Of a DNA stretch of 37,604 nt, positions 8,555-18,289 are shown piece by piece; positions within the stretch are counted from its first letter, which is position 1, and each line of letters begins with the position of its first letter. The DNA is taken from positions 1 to 37,604 of the forward strand of contig NZ_CACXNW010000040.1 in assembly GCF_902769175.1 (NCBI RefSeq). Reading direction: 5' to 3'. A program made the position numbers and the translations under genes. The DNA comes from an uncultured Methanobrevibacter sp. (GTDB taxonomy: Archaea; Methanobacteriota; Methanobacteria; Methanobacteriales; Methanobacteriaceae). A model generated the notes under the pieces. The model saw only the letters and a program-made list of their open reading frames with translations, did not search any database and was not told where the DNA came from.

Positions 8555-9072
8555 TGATAATTGCAATCGGTGGTACAGCAGGTAGTGGTACTACAACTGC
8601 TGCAAAGGTATTGGCGGAGAAGTTGAACATTCCTTTCCTATCTGCAGGAAGCATCTTTAGAGAGATGGCTGCAGAGAGAGGCATGACCCCGGTCGAATTT
8701 GGCAAATTTGCTGAAGGAAATACTGACATCGATAAAGAGATTGATAATAGACAAGCTGAACTTGCAAAGGAAGCTCAAGATCTCATTGTAGAAGGAAGAC
8801 TTTCTGCATATTTTGTAGATGCAGATTTGAAAGTCTGTTTTACTGCTCCTTTAGACGTAAGAGCTAGAAGAGTATGTGAAAGGGAAGATAAATCATTTGA
8901 GCTTGCAAAAAGAGAAATCATTGCTCGTGAAGAAAGTGAAGCTATACGATATAGAGATATCCATAATATAGACATTAGAAATATGGATATTTATGATTTA
9001 ATTATAAATACTGACAGCTTTGACCCTGACAGTATTGCGGAAATTATTTTAACAACAATAAAGGTGATATAA
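8554..9072 (+). CDS. cmk: Cytidylate kinase, archaeal type
   Basis: Phosphorylates CMP and dCMP with ATP. The 172-residue product starts [18 protein letters not shown] (P-loop, residues 6-14), then has LSAGSIFREMA for nucleoside binding, VEGRLSAYF and the lid-type segment RRVCEREDKSFELAKREI. The length agrees with archaeal Cmk. It overlaps rpl34e and rpl14e by one base at each end (TAATG), a compact operon typical of this cluster. Intact. Confidence 0.95.
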   Translation: MIIAIGGTAGSGTTTAAKVLAEKLNIPFLSAGSIFREMAAERGMTPVEFGKFAEGNTDIDKEIDNRQAELAKEAQDLIVEGRLSAYFVDADLKVCFTAPLDVRARRVCEREDKSFELAKREIIAREESEAIRYRDIHNIDIRNMDIYDLIINTDSFDPDSIAEIILTTIKVI

Positions 9073-9187
9073 TGGCAGCTATAGAAGTTGGTAGAAAATG
9101 TATTAAAACTGCTGGAAGAGAAGCAGGTAAAGAATGTGAAATTGTTGCAATCATTGAATTAACCATTTAGAACCTATCATGGAATAA
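9072..9187 (+). pseudogene. rpl14e: Broken rpl14e (ribosomal protein L14e, eL14), centre missing
   Basis: The first 29 residues (MAAIEVGRKCIKTAGREAGK, then ECEIVAIIE) match the N-terminus of archaeal L14e, and the gene sits in the expected place directly after cmk. The open frame then ends at TAG 9168-9170 after only 32 residues; archaeal L14e is usually about 75 or more. In the +2 frame, overlapping the stop, 9158-9187 reads I-N-H-L-E-P-I-M-E-stop. This corresponds to the conserved NHLEP segment from later in the protein. The simplest reading is loss of a central stretch together with a frame change. The ribosome binding site (AAGGTGATATA) is intact. The gene cannot make a normal L14e; another copy elsewhere, or a sequence error, is possible. 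Confidence 0.85.
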
Positions 9188-9209
9188 GTATATTCCATCT
9201 AATTCTAAA
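9166..9209 (+). terminator. Two-tier hairpin over the end of broken rpl14e
   Basis: ATGGAATA (9179-9186) pairs perfectly with TATTCCAT (9191-9198) around AGTA. Outside it TTTAGAA (9166-9172) pairs with TTCTAAA (9203-9209). The structure covers the stop codons of the broken rpl14e. T-rich DNA begins about 20 bases later. A terminator is likely; an operator is also possible. Confidence 0.45.
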
Positions 9210-9288
9210 TTCAGTTAGTTTACATTTTACTTTAAAACTTTTTTAATTTTTTATATATTAAATTAAAGCACATTTTTGTGTTAGATAT

Positions 9289-9310
9289 GAATTCATCAAT
9301 TGATGGATTC
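9289..9310 (+). promoter_or_regulatory. 22-bp near-perfect palindrome
   Basis: GAATTCATCAA is followed at once by TTGATGGATTC, a palindrome with one mismatch and a perfect 12-bp core, CATCAATTGATG at 9294-9305. Long T-tracts follow (9311 onward). It lies in the 740-base gap between broken rpl14e and the first adhesin gene, and could be a protein-binding site or a terminator stem. Confidence 0.35.
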
Positions 9311-9458
9311 TCTAATTTTCTTTTTTTATTTCTTATTTTTTTTTAAGTCTGATTATAAAATTAATTTAAATATCTATTGATAATTAAACTGTTTTTTTTT
9401 ATAGTTTTTTTTGAAATTAAATTCTTATTTGTTATTTTTTTTGATTTTAACGATGCAA

Positions 9459-9470
9459 GTAAGCGCTTAC
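9459..9470 (+). promoter_or_regulatory. 12-bp perfect palindrome GTAAGCGCTTAC, with a TATA-like element downstream
   Basis: The palindrome is unusually G+C-rich for this gap. Thirteen bases downstream is TTTATATA (9483-9490), a typical methanogen TATA element. A GGAGG followed by ATG, three codons and a stop lies at 9557-9576. The arrangement looks like an operator and promoter with no surviving gene behind it, or a long leader for the adhesin gene at 9925. The rest of 9210-9924 is T-rich DNA without a gene. Confidence 0.35.
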
Positions 9471-9924
9471 ACTCGAAATATTTTATATATTTTCTTTAAT
9501 ATAATAATTAATATGTATAAAAAAGAATTATTATAGGAATGAAAAAATTGAATATTGGGAGGAATAATGAAGACTTAAGTTATAATTATAATTTTTTTTT
9601 AATTTAACTTGAGGCTCTGACTTTCTTAGGTTACGATAATTTTTATTTTCTTAATATTTTAGTTGGGTTTTTAAATCAAGTAAAATTGATGTCAATTTAA
9701 ATCTTTTTTTCTATTCTTTATTTCTAATTTTTTTTATTGGGAACATGTCACAATTATTCTTAGTCAAAAGCCGATATAATTATGTTAAAATTAAATTAAA
9801 ATAATTAATAAATTTTTAAATATTTTGATTAAAATTATAAATTGTTCAATTCTTTAAATCGAAATCGTGTTTGTGACACACTCTCTTATTGTTTTATTTT
9901 TTAATGATTAAGGTGAATAATATT

Positions 9925-11109
9925 ATGGATATTAAGCTGATTGTTATTTCATGTTTGTTGGTGTTAATATGCACTGTTGGCTTTGCTTGTGCATCTGATG
10001 ATTTAAACAATCATTATGATGGTTTTTCTTCAACAAACATCCAAGATATTGATGTGAATGATATTCAAAATGATGTGGATATGGTAAGCTCTTTAAACAA
10101 GGTTGACCTTAAAACTCTCAGTGTATCAGAAAATGATGCATTGGAAATTGATGATGGAAACTTTGGTGATTTGTATAATGATGTTTATTCTGCTGATGGT
10201 ATTTTGAAGTTGGAAAGGGACTATGTTCGTAACGGCAACGAAAATCCACATGGAATAGGGATGGATAAATGTGATTTTGTTATTGATGGTCAAGGCCATA
10301 CCATTGATGGTAGCGGTAATGGAAGGATATTTCAGTTTGGTGGAGACAATATCACACTTAAAAACATTAATTTTATCAATGGAAAATATTGTACCGTTGG
10401 AGGGGCGATATATTCTGAAGCCTCTCTTCATATTATAAACTGTACATTTAAGAACAATAAGGGGGATGGAAGTTTATCCTCAACTGATTATGAAGGTGGG
10501 GCTATATACTCTGATACTGATTTGTATCTTGATGGCTGTGTGTTTGATGGCAATTATGCTGATGATTGGGGAGGTGCAGTTTACTGTAGAGGCAAACTCT
10601 ATATCAATAGTTTAGGCGATAATAAGTTGTGTTGCTTCATTAATAATGATGCGGATGATCATGATGGTGGTGCTATCTATTGTGAAGGGGATGCATTTAT
10701 TAACTATGCTGAATTTAGTGATAATTTGGCTTGTGGAAAAGGTGGTGCTGTTCACTGTTCTGGAACATTGAAAGTCAGAGGTAGCAGATTTACTGGCAAT
10801 AGGGTTGATGGCGGTTCTAAATCACCTGATTATGATGGTGGTGCTATTAGTTCCCGTAATGATTTGTATGTTGACGATTGTTACTTTGATGGTAATTATG
10901 CTGATGACTTTGGTGGGGCAATATATGCTAAAGGCAACGTATACATTAACAATATGAGTGAAGATGCTCTATCTTATTTTAAAGGCAATAAGGCTGATGA
11001 TGATAATGGTGGTGCTATCTATTGTGAAGGGACACTATATGCTAATAATGCTGTCTTTAGTGGTAATTGTGCTATATATTTGATTATTGATTTATTAATC
11101 TTTTTTTAG
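9925..11109 (+). CDS. Adhesin-like surface protein, beta-helix type, probably truncated
   Basis: Predicted secreted surface protein, 394 residues. It has a signal peptide (MDIKLIVISCLLVLICTVGF, then ACAS), a short acidic linker, then right-handed beta-helix repeats with G-G-A-I/V-Y turns. Two copies of a roughly 120-residue module are visible, each with YFDGNYADD-type (FDGNYADDWGGAVY), INN and NGGAIYCEG elements. I chose the ATG at 9925 because AAGGTGA lies 8 bases upstream and the signal peptide then begins at once; upstream TTG, ATG and GTG codons in frame are less likely. The end (SGNCAIYLIIDLLIFF) breaks the repeat pattern, and no Ig-like or anchoring domain follows, so the 3' part seems lost. 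The ligand is unknown. Confidence 0.8.
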   Translation: MDIKLIVISCLLVLICTVGFACASDDLNNHYDGFSSTNIQDIDVNDIQNDVDMVSSLNKVDLKTLSVSENDALEIDDGNFGDLYNDVYSADGILKLERDYVRNGNENPHGIGMDKCDFVIDGQGHTIDGSGNGRIFQFGGDNITLKNINFINGKYCTVGGAIYSEASLHIINCTFKNNKGDGSLSSTDYEGGAIYSDTDLYLDGCVFDGNYADDWGGAVYCRGKLYINSLGDNKLCCFINNDADDHDGGAIYCEGDAFINYAEFSDNLACGKGGAVHCSGTLKVRGSRFTGNRVDGGSKSPDYDGGAISSRNDLYVDDCYFDGNYADDFGGAIYAKGNVYINNMSEDALSYFKGNKADDDNGGAIYCEGTLYANNAVFSGNCAIYLIIDLLIFF

Positions 11110-11183
11110 GAACTTTCATTTAAATTAAGGGGCGATGAATTATTTTTGATTTACTCAGTTTATGTTTCAATTTAATTTAATGT

Positions 11184-11204
11184 AAAATCAATTTAATTGA
11201 TTTT
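11184..11204 (+). terminator. Perfect 9-bp hairpin downstream of the first adhesin gene
   Basis: AAAATCAAT pairs with ATTGATTTT around TTA. It lies in the 325-base gap before the peptidase gene. The rest of that gap is A+T-rich and includes TATA-like DNA near 11330-11345. Confidence 0.4.
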
Positions 11205-11434
11205 ATCAATTTATCATATTATTTTTAAAAGTAGTTGCAATCAATATGTTCAACTGTAAATAAAAAAATATTGAAAAGTTATATTAAAATTAAAGATTTA
11301 TCAGCTAAATTTTTTACAGTCTCTTTAATCATCTATATATTATAAATTTATTATCCTATTTTCTCTAATAATTATATACTAGTTTGATTAAATAGTAAAT
11401 TAAATAAAATAATTTATTTTTGTGGGTGATATTA

Positions 11435-12190
11435 TTGAATAAAAAATTTCTTTATACTATTCTTATAATTGCAATATTATCTATTGGCTTTATGCATTTT
11501 GGATCTATTGCAGCTTATAATAATGGAATTCTTTCCGATGAAAATCCCGATGATTATAAGATTATGCATGATGATTCAGATAGCATGTATAATGATGTTG
11601 GATATGTGGATGTGAATTACAGTACAAACACTAATTCTGATCCTGTTAACTATTTCTTCTTTGGAGATACTGTAGACATTTATTTTGATGGGGAAAGCAC
11701 AACAGTGTCAAGCAACCTTGATTCAAATATCACTAATGCGGCATCTGATGAAATATTGAATTATGTATCTAATGCAGCATTAAATTCCAGTGCAGATGTT
11801 GATACAATTAAGGAAGGAGTAAGGTCTATTTGCCATAAGTATGGCTCTGTTGACTGCACTGTCAATATTGATTCCATAATAGGTGAAGATCAAATTCCAT
11901 TGGTCTTTTGGGCTGAAGGCAAATCTATGCTTCCAACAGTCCAGGATGGCCAATTCATTCTTGTAAACAAGACTCATGATATTCACGTAGGGGATATTGT
12001 TTCAGCAGATTCTAAGGAATATGGTGGAATTTGTAAGAGAGTGGCAAAAATCGAAAGAGATAATGTTTACCTTGTAAGTGACAATAAAAAGGTATATTAT
12101 GAAGAGGTTGATGGAGTTACATATCAATGTCAGGGATTACGTACTTGGGTAGACATTTCTGAGATTGATGGAGTAATTATTGAGTATTAA
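11435..12190 (+). CDS. Membrane-anchored signal-peptidase-like protein (S24/S26 family)
   Basis: Likely a serine protease outside the cytoplasmic membrane. The 251-residue product starts with one hydrophobic segment (about residues 4-27). An acidic, Asn- and Ser-rich spacer of roughly 120 residues follows, then a peptidase domain. The catalytic Ser164 is in GKSMLPT, followed by GQFILVNKTHDIHVGDIV, and Lys201 is in CKRVAKI. Archaeal Sec11-type signal peptidases usually have His where this has Lys, so this looks like the bacterial Ser/Lys dyad. The TTG start at 11435 has GGGTGAT just upstream; the frame opens earlier, but without a better site. It sits between adhesin genes and may process them (inference). 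Intact. Confidence 0.75.
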   Translation: MNKKFLYTILIIAILSIGFMHFGSIAAYNNGILSDENPDDYKIMHDDSDSMYNDVGYVDVNYSTNTNSDPVNYFFFGDTVDIYFDGESTTVSSNLDSNITNAASDEILNYVSNAALNSSADVDTIKEGVRSICHKYGSVDCTVNIDSIIGEDQIPLVFWAEGKSMLPTVQDGQFILVNKTHDIHVGDIVSADSKEYGGICKRVAKIERDNVYLVSDNKKVYYEEVDGVTYQCQGLRTWVDISEIDGVIIEY

Positions 12191-12221
12191 TGAATGATTT
12201 TTTAAATGGGGATGCTATTTT

Positions 12222-12770
12222 ATGTCAAGAAGATTTGCAGTTATAGACACCGAAACTAATTGGAACGATGAGGTAATGTCTATTGGTGTTTTAATTGCTA
12301 AATGCAGGAATTTTGAAAGAACTGATTCTCGATATTATATTTTGCCTAGAGCAGAAAAGATAGGTGGAATGTATTCCAAATCAATGAGAAGAACAAGTCA
12401 TGAAATTCTTACAAAGCATAGGCCTGATGCAATAGATGATTTAAGGTATCTTCTTGAATCTAATGGTGTTGATGATCTGTTTGCATATAATGCTTCCTTT
12501 GACAAGCGTCATTTGCCTGAGCTTTCTGACTTTTGCTGGAGAGACATTATGAAGATTGCAGCATATAAGCAGCATAATCCCCACATCCCTAATCATTTGC
12601 CATGCTGTAAAACAGGCAGATTAAGAAGATGCTATGGAGTTGAGCCAATGCTTCAGATATTAGGTGTTGAAGATTACTCGGAGTCTCATAATGCAATTAT
12701 AGATGCAAGAGATGAGTTACAGATTATGAAGCTTTTAGACTATGAAATTGACTTCTATCCTGAAATCTAA
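12222..12770 (+). CDS. DnaQ-like 3'-5' exonuclease (DEDDh family)
   Basis: Predicted stand-alone exonuclease of 182 residues. The DEDDh residues are visible: Asp9 and Glu11 in VIDTETNW, Asp94 in YNASFDKRHL, and His156 and Asp161 in SHNAIIDARDEL. No polymerase or other domain is attached. The substrate is unknown; family members act on DNA ends or small RNAs. The ATG follows GGGGATG after 8 bases. It lies 31 bases after the peptidase gene on the same strand and may be co-transcribed. Several Cys residues between residues 105 and 137 (CW, CCK, CYG) are unusual for the family. Confidence 0.85.
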   Translation: MSRRFAVIDTETNWNDEVMSIGVLIAKCRNFERTDSRYYILPRAEKIGGMYSKSMRRTSHEILTKHRPDAIDDLRYLLESNGVDDLFAYNASFDKRHLPELSDFCWRDIMKIAAYKQHNPHIPNHLPCCKTGRLRRCYGVEPMLQILGVEDYSESHNAIIDARDELQIMKLLDYEIDFYPEI

Positions 12771-12784
12771 CTAATTATTGAAAA

Positions 12785-12960
12785 TTTAATTTTTTCATGA
12801 TTTTTATTTTTATTTTTTTCTATTTTTAACTAGTTTTATCTATTTTTCCTATTTTTATTTATTTTTATCCTATTTTTCTTATTTTCCTACTTTTATTATC
12901 TTTTAATCCTATTTTTCCTATTTTTATTTATTTTTGTTCTTTTTTGTTTTTTCCCATATT
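12785..12960 (+). repeat. T-rich degenerate repeat (CCTATTTTTATTTATTTTTAT type)
   Basis: Short units of the type TCCTATTTTTATTTATTTTT recur six or more times with small changes, period about 18-25 bases. They fill the gap after the exonuclease gene. No gene is visible in 12771-13045. Confidence 0.7.
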
Positions 12961-12987
12961 TTATTTTAATAAATTTTTTTAGCAAAT

Positions 12988-12996
12988 TTTATATAA
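12988..12996 (+). promoter_or_regulatory. TATA element of the second adhesin gene
   Basis: TTTATATAA lies 50 bases upstream of the ATG at 13046, leaving room for a start site near 13020 and a short leader with GTGAGGA. The A-rich bases on its 5' side (AGCAAA) could serve as the BRE. Confidence 0.5.
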
Positions 12997-13045
12997 TATG
13001 TAACATATATTTACATTAAAGTTTATTTAGTTAAGCGTGAGGAAA

Positions 13046-15429
13046 ATGAAGAAATTTAAACTTATTTTTATTTTTTCATTATTGTTCATTTTATTGATTT
13101 CTTTAAGTTCAATCAGTGCAGAGGACATCAATAATGATTTTCAAATGGCAAGTGACGATATTATTGTGGATAATATTGCCGAAAATCAAAATGTCTTATT
13201 GGATGATGAGTCTGATGTTCTAGATGATGAAATTTTAGTCAATAAGGATTCAAGAAATCAGCTATTGGATGATGATGAAAACATAATGGAAGATTCAGAA
13301 ATTGCAAATGATATTAATGTAAGCTTTCCCCATAAAATATACCAAAATGATTCTGGTGAAATCAGCATAGAATTGCCAGAGGCTGCAGCAGGTAATTTGA
13401 AAGTTAATATTGATGGAACTGAAATTTATAATGAAAACATAACTGATAAGTTAGTAAAGGTACCAATTATCTTTCCTAAGCCAATATATCCAATTTTTAT
13501 AATCAATAGAAATAGCGATTATATGGCTCATAAAGTGGATGTCTTTTATAATGATATTTCACTTGATTTTGACCCTATTTTAAAGGTCATGTTTCGTCAA
13601 CCGGAAGACGGCTTTCATATAAATGTTCCTCAAGAGATTTTAAAGGATGACAACCATAGCTATCAAACTCCTGTATTGATTTTCCCATACTCTGCAAATG
13701 GCACAGTTGAAATTTATATCGATGATGAATTCTATAAATCAGCTAATTCCACACAATACCTTTTCCTGAACATTACAGATATTAATCGCATGAGCTTGGG
13801 AACACATACAATCAGAGCAAATTTCTCTGGTGATGATTATTATCTTCCATGCGAGAGGAATGCCAGCTTTGAAATAGTTGATTTTGTCATTGAGATTCCT
13901 GCTAATGTTTCACTTGACCATAATGACTGCATCTATGCAAAATCTGTCAAATACACAGATGGAACATTGACTGTTCTTTTTGATGGAAAGTGATCTTTTC
14001 TCAGAAACTCGATAAGAACCATGAATTTTTAGAATCATTATTCTCTAAAGTTACTTGTGGAGAGCATTTAATAGAGGTTAAATACAATTCCCAAAAATTC
14101 AATTATTCAAAACGTCAAGATGTAAACATCACTTATGATGTAGACATTTCTGGAGACCATTTCATGTATGGAGAGGATAATTCCATAATTGTTATTGTGC
14201 CTCCTGATTTCAATGCAAAGCTAATAAATGTGACTATTGATGATGTGGCTTATCCTATAAAAATAGATGATTCCGGTTGGATTGACATAAATGTTTCAAA
14301 GTTGGACTGCTGGAAACCACACTTTGGTCTTTGATTTCAAAGGTGACAATAAATACTACAGCTATAATGAGGTTCACAATTTCACTGTTTCATATGGATT
14401 CAGGCAACCTGATTTTGTAGATTATTTGGATGGATCTGCTGTTTCATTGACATTGCCTTCAAATGCAAATGGAAACCTTGAAATTTATGTTAACGGCACT
14501 CTCTTTAAGTCTGTTAAGCTTGTAGATGGCAAGGCTTCAATTAAGGTTGATGGATTTAGCTGTGGCCAACATAAGATTAGCATAAATTACACTGGAGATG
14601 ATTTTGAAGTTGAAAATTGTTCCACTCTTTTATATGTCAGTCCAAAAGTAATTTCACCATATGAGATGGAATGCGGTAAAGATAAGTCCATTTATGTTGA
14701 AGTTTCTAAGGATTCAAAGGGAAAAATTGTTTTCACTATAGGAAAAAATAAGTATGAGGTTCCTATTGTAAATGGTAAAGCAGCTCTATCACTTAAAAAC
14801 TTTAAGATAGGTGATTATGACATTGATATAGATTATATTGGAGATGATGGTCAAAATGCATCAAGCTTTGCCTATGTAGATATTCTCCCTGCTAAAATCA
14901 GGATTATCGGTGCAAAAAACCTGTCAATCCCATATACAAGCAATGTCTATTATAAGGTAAAGGTATACAATAACCAATCCAAATTGGCTAAAGGAGTCAT
15001 TGTATACTTTAAGGTGGGAAAAACCACTTATAAGGTTAAAACTGACAAAAATGGAATTGCAAAACTTAGATTGTCTAAATTTGCTCCTAAATCATATAAG
15101 ATAACCATTAGCTATAAGGGCACAAAAGTCAGCAAAAAACTAACAGTTAGACACATTTTAAGACTTAAATCAGTAAAAGTCAGAAAGTCTGCTAAAAAGC
15201 TTGTTTTAACTGCCAGCTTGAATAAGGTAAATGGAAAATATCTTAAAAACAAGATTATCAAATTCAGATTTAGGGGAAAACCTATAAGGCAAAAACCAAT
15301 TCAAAAGGAATCGCAAAAATAACTATTAAAGGCAATGTCCTTAAAAAGCTAAAAACAGGTAAAAATCTCACTTACACTGCAAGCTACCTTAAAGATACTG
15401 CCAAAAGAACTGTTAAGGTTAGAAAATAA
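13046..15429 (+). pseudogene. Adhesin-like protein with Ig-like repeats, three frameshifts
   Basis: Reading across three single-base shifts gives one surface protein of about 795 residues. It has a signal peptide (MKKFKLIFIFSLLFILLISL, then SSISA), an acidic N-terminal region, several Ig-like beta-sandwich repeats with GDDYY/GDN-type turns (FSGDDYYLPCE, FKGDNKYYSY, YTGDDFEVEN), and a basic C-terminal repeat (KVGKTTYKVKTDKNGIAK) like other methanogen adhesins. Shift 1 is one base missing after 13990 (GGAAAG then TGATC). Shift 2 is one extra G at 14304-14305. Shift 3 is one base missing in the A-run at 15277-15280, after which the frame runs to TAA 15427-15429. Conserved repeat sequence continues on both sides of each shift, so the damage is recent or technical. 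The GTG at 13037 is an alternative start. Confidence 0.85.
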
Positions 15430-15659
15430 ATTTAGATGATTTTCATTTAAATCAATAATTTATTTTCTTATTTTTTTTGAGACTGTAAATTTTATTGGTT
15501 TTTTTTTGGGTGGTGTAAAATTTTATAGGCTTAAAATCATTTTTTTTTTTTTTTTAATTGCATATTTATAATTAATAATAAGTTTTTATTTTTAAGCCTA
15601 GATTTTTTTTTTTTTACATGCTCTAAATTTTAAATAAATTAAAAATCAATTAATCTTAA

Positions 15660-15830
15660 TTTTTTTTTAAAATTTTAAATGAGATTAAAAATCTAATTTT
15701 CTTATTTTTTTATCATTTTTTTAACACAATTAAAAATCTAATTTTCTTATTTTTTATCAGTTTTTTAACACAATTAAAAATTAAATTTTCTAAATTTTTT
15801 ATAAAATTTTAAATAAATTAAAAATTAAAT
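15660..15830 (+). repeat. T-rich tandem repeat with a 50-base period
   Basis: ATTAAAAATCTAATTTTCTT recurs at about 15683 and 15731, followed by a more diverged copy near 15775. The units are separated by T-runs and TTTTTTAACACA. The gap 15430-15882 holds no gene; its first half is homopolymeric T with scattered A. Confidence 0.8.
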
Positions 15831-15831
15831 A

Positions 15832-15839
15832 TTTATATA
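15832..15839 (+). promoter_or_regulatory. TATA element of the third adhesin gene
   Basis: TTTATATA lies 43 bases upstream of the TTG start at 15883, predicting a start site near 15860 and a leader of about 20 bases with the GGGGGAT ribosome binding site. Confidence 0.55.
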
Positions 15840-15882
15840 TCTCTTATTATATAAGAAAATTATTGCATCTTGGGGGATAAAC

Positions 15883-18021
15883 TTGAACTTGAAACTTAAA
15901 TATGTGTTAATTGCCTTATTGTTTTTTTCTATTCTTTTTGGACTATCAACTGTTTCTGCTGAAGATAATCAGAATTTATGTCTTGATAGTGATAGCTTAG
16001 ATATGAGTCTTAATAATGAATTCAATCTTGATAATCTGGCGATAGATGATATTAATCAAGATATTCTAAATGATAACGATGATTCAGATATAGAGGATGA
16101 TAATCCAAATCCAATTGATGGAAAGACCTTTGAAGATATTCAATCAGCTATTGATGATGCTGAAGATAATGCCACTATAGAGTTAGATGGAGTTTACACC
16201 AGCACTGGAAATCTAATAAAAATAAATAAAACCTTAACAATTATTGGATTGGGAGAAGGTGCAACTTTAGATGCAAATTCAATTTCTCGTGTATTTGATC
16301 TGGATTCTAACTGCATCATTTTACAAAACTTGAAAATCATCAATTCCAATTTCACTCAAATTGGACCAAATCAAGGAGCAGTTAGCTGTCTTGGAGACTA
16401 TATCTCAATTCTAAACTGTACATTCATAAATAACATCTGCTTAGTTAATCAAAGCTATGGTGGTGCTATACGATGGAGTGGAAATTACGGCAATTTATCT
16501 GATTCTATTTTTATAAACAATTCAGCTTCCCGAGGAGGTGCTGTTCAAGTTGTAGGGTCCAATTATTTGATTAAAAATTGTGATTTTATAAATAATTTCG
16601 GATTCCTTCAGGAAGGAGCTCTCTTTATAGGGCCAAATGGAATTGAATCAGTTATTGAAAACTGTAATTTTATCAATAATTCCGCTAATGGTATATGCGG
16701 TGCTCTAAGAGCATGCAGCAATAACAATAGGGTTTTAAATTGCACTTTCCTAAATAATCATGCAGGAACTGAAGCAGGAGCTATCCTTTGCTGCTGGGAA
16801 GGAAACCTTTTTGAAAATTGTATATTCATAAATAATTCAGCTACTGAAGGTGGAGCAATCTTCTTTAAAAGAACAAGCAATATTGTAAACAAATGTGTAT
16901 TCATCAATAATTCTGCTAATGATGGAGGGGCTATTTACAACAATGCCTCAAAGTCAAACAACATTGTTAAATATTCAATTTTTGACAACAATGAGGTTAG
17001 TGGAAAGGCTTCTGCATATTATGGTGAAGGAGATTATCTGATGAATAATTTCTATGGATCAAATTTCAATGCAGATTCTGACTTTATTGAGAGGAATTTG
17101 ATTTATAATGGCTCTGATTATCATTTCCCTGCTTCCTGGGTAAATATCAAAGCAGAAAATATAATTTATCAATATTTAAACAAAAATGTTTCATCAAGTT
17201 TAAAGTTCATTTCCAATGAAGGAAATGATTTAGAGGATTTTATCCCAGAGTATGAACTTGCCTTATCTAATGAGGATTAGCCAAAACAAAATCAATCTTA
17301 ATTCCCTTTTAATTAAGGACAATTCCGCTAAGTTTGATTATATTTCTGCAAATCCGGTAATTGATGCAATAAGAATAATGAATGTAAATGGTGGTTTGTT
17401 AATTTCAGAATTTGCAGCTATCTTTAATGGAACCATAAAGACCCCTACCAACTTTGTGTTTAAAAATATGACAACCAAATCAGTGGATGTAAAGATAGAT
17501 GGAAAATCAGGCCAGTACTTTAAGTTTACTTTAAAGGATAAAAACGGAAAGGCACTAGCAAATAAGAATGTTCAAATAAAGATTAATGGTAATGTTTTTA
17601 ATCGCAAAACAAATTCCCTTGGAGTTGCAAGTTTGCAAATCAATATTAAAGTTGTTAAAACTTACTATGCAAGCATTTCATTTGCAGGGGATAATCTTTA
17701 TGAGAAGGTTTCAGCTACTGCTAAAATAGTCGTTAAAAAGCAAAGCTTTAAGTTATATGTTCCAAGCAGGTCCTATAAGTCAAACAGAAAAATCAAGAAA
17801 TTGACTGCAACTCTCAAATCTGCTAAAGGAAAAGCTGTAAAAGGAAGAAAACTTGTTTTTATAGTCAATAAAAAGAGATATTATGCTAAAACAAATATAA
17901 AGGAATTGCAGTTATAAATCTAAAATTATATAAAAAAGGAACCTATAAGTTCAAAGTCACTTATGCTGGTGACAGATATGTCAATTCAGCAAGTAGACTA
18001 AGCAAACTAAGAATTTATTGA
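15883..18021 (+). pseudogene. Adhesin-like protein, beta-helix plus Ig-like repeats, two frameshifts
   Basis: Reconstructed as one protein of about 712 residues. A signal peptide (MNLKLKYVLIALLFFSILFG, then LSTVSAED) and an acidic linker lead into a PbH1-type beta-helix with many F-I-N-N-S-A/GGA turns (about residues 80-380). Ig-like repeats follow (KIDGKSGQYFKFTLKDKNGK, then KALANKNVQIKI; SFAGDNLYEK) and a C-terminal half-repeat ending LSKLRIY. The TTG start follows GGGGGAT. Shift 1: one extra base in GATTAG at 17275-17280; without it the text reads N-E-D-S-Q-N-K. Shift 2: one base missing in the A-run at 17899-17901, after which TNIKGIAVINLK continues to TGA 18019-18021. Unlike the first adhesin it keeps the C-terminal repeats. 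Confidence 0.85.
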
Positions 18022-18041
18022 TTTCTTTCTTTTTTACAATT

Positions 18042-18218
18042 TTTTACTACTATTTTTTACTACTATTTTTAATTACTATTTTTAACTATTATTTTTAATT
18101 ACTATTTTTAACTATTATTTTTAATTACTATTTTTAACTATTATTTTTAATTACTATTTTTACTATTATTTTTAATTACTATTTTTAACTATTATTTTTA
18201 ATTACTATTTTTAATTGA
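18042..18218 (+). repeat. Tandem repeat of TTTTTAACTATTATTTTTAATTACTA type
   Basis: About seven units of 24-26 bases alternate ATTTTTAATTACT and ATTTTTAACTATT elements. The array starts about 20 bases after the third adhesin gene. It contains almost no G or C except a C at fixed positions. Confidence 0.9.
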
Positions 18219-18289
18219 ATTTATTAATTTAAATTCATTATTTTAATTTTTAAATTTATTTATAAATTAATTATAAATTTAATTATTAT

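Noticed and set aside
9179..9198. NrpR site in the hairpin after rpl14e (GGAA...TTCC).
   Set aside because: The spacer is 8 bases rather than 6 and no promoter lies at the right distance.
13985..15280. Programmed frameshifting in the adhesin genes.
   Set aside because: The shifts go in both directions, lack a common slippery heptamer and occur in seven unrelated genes.
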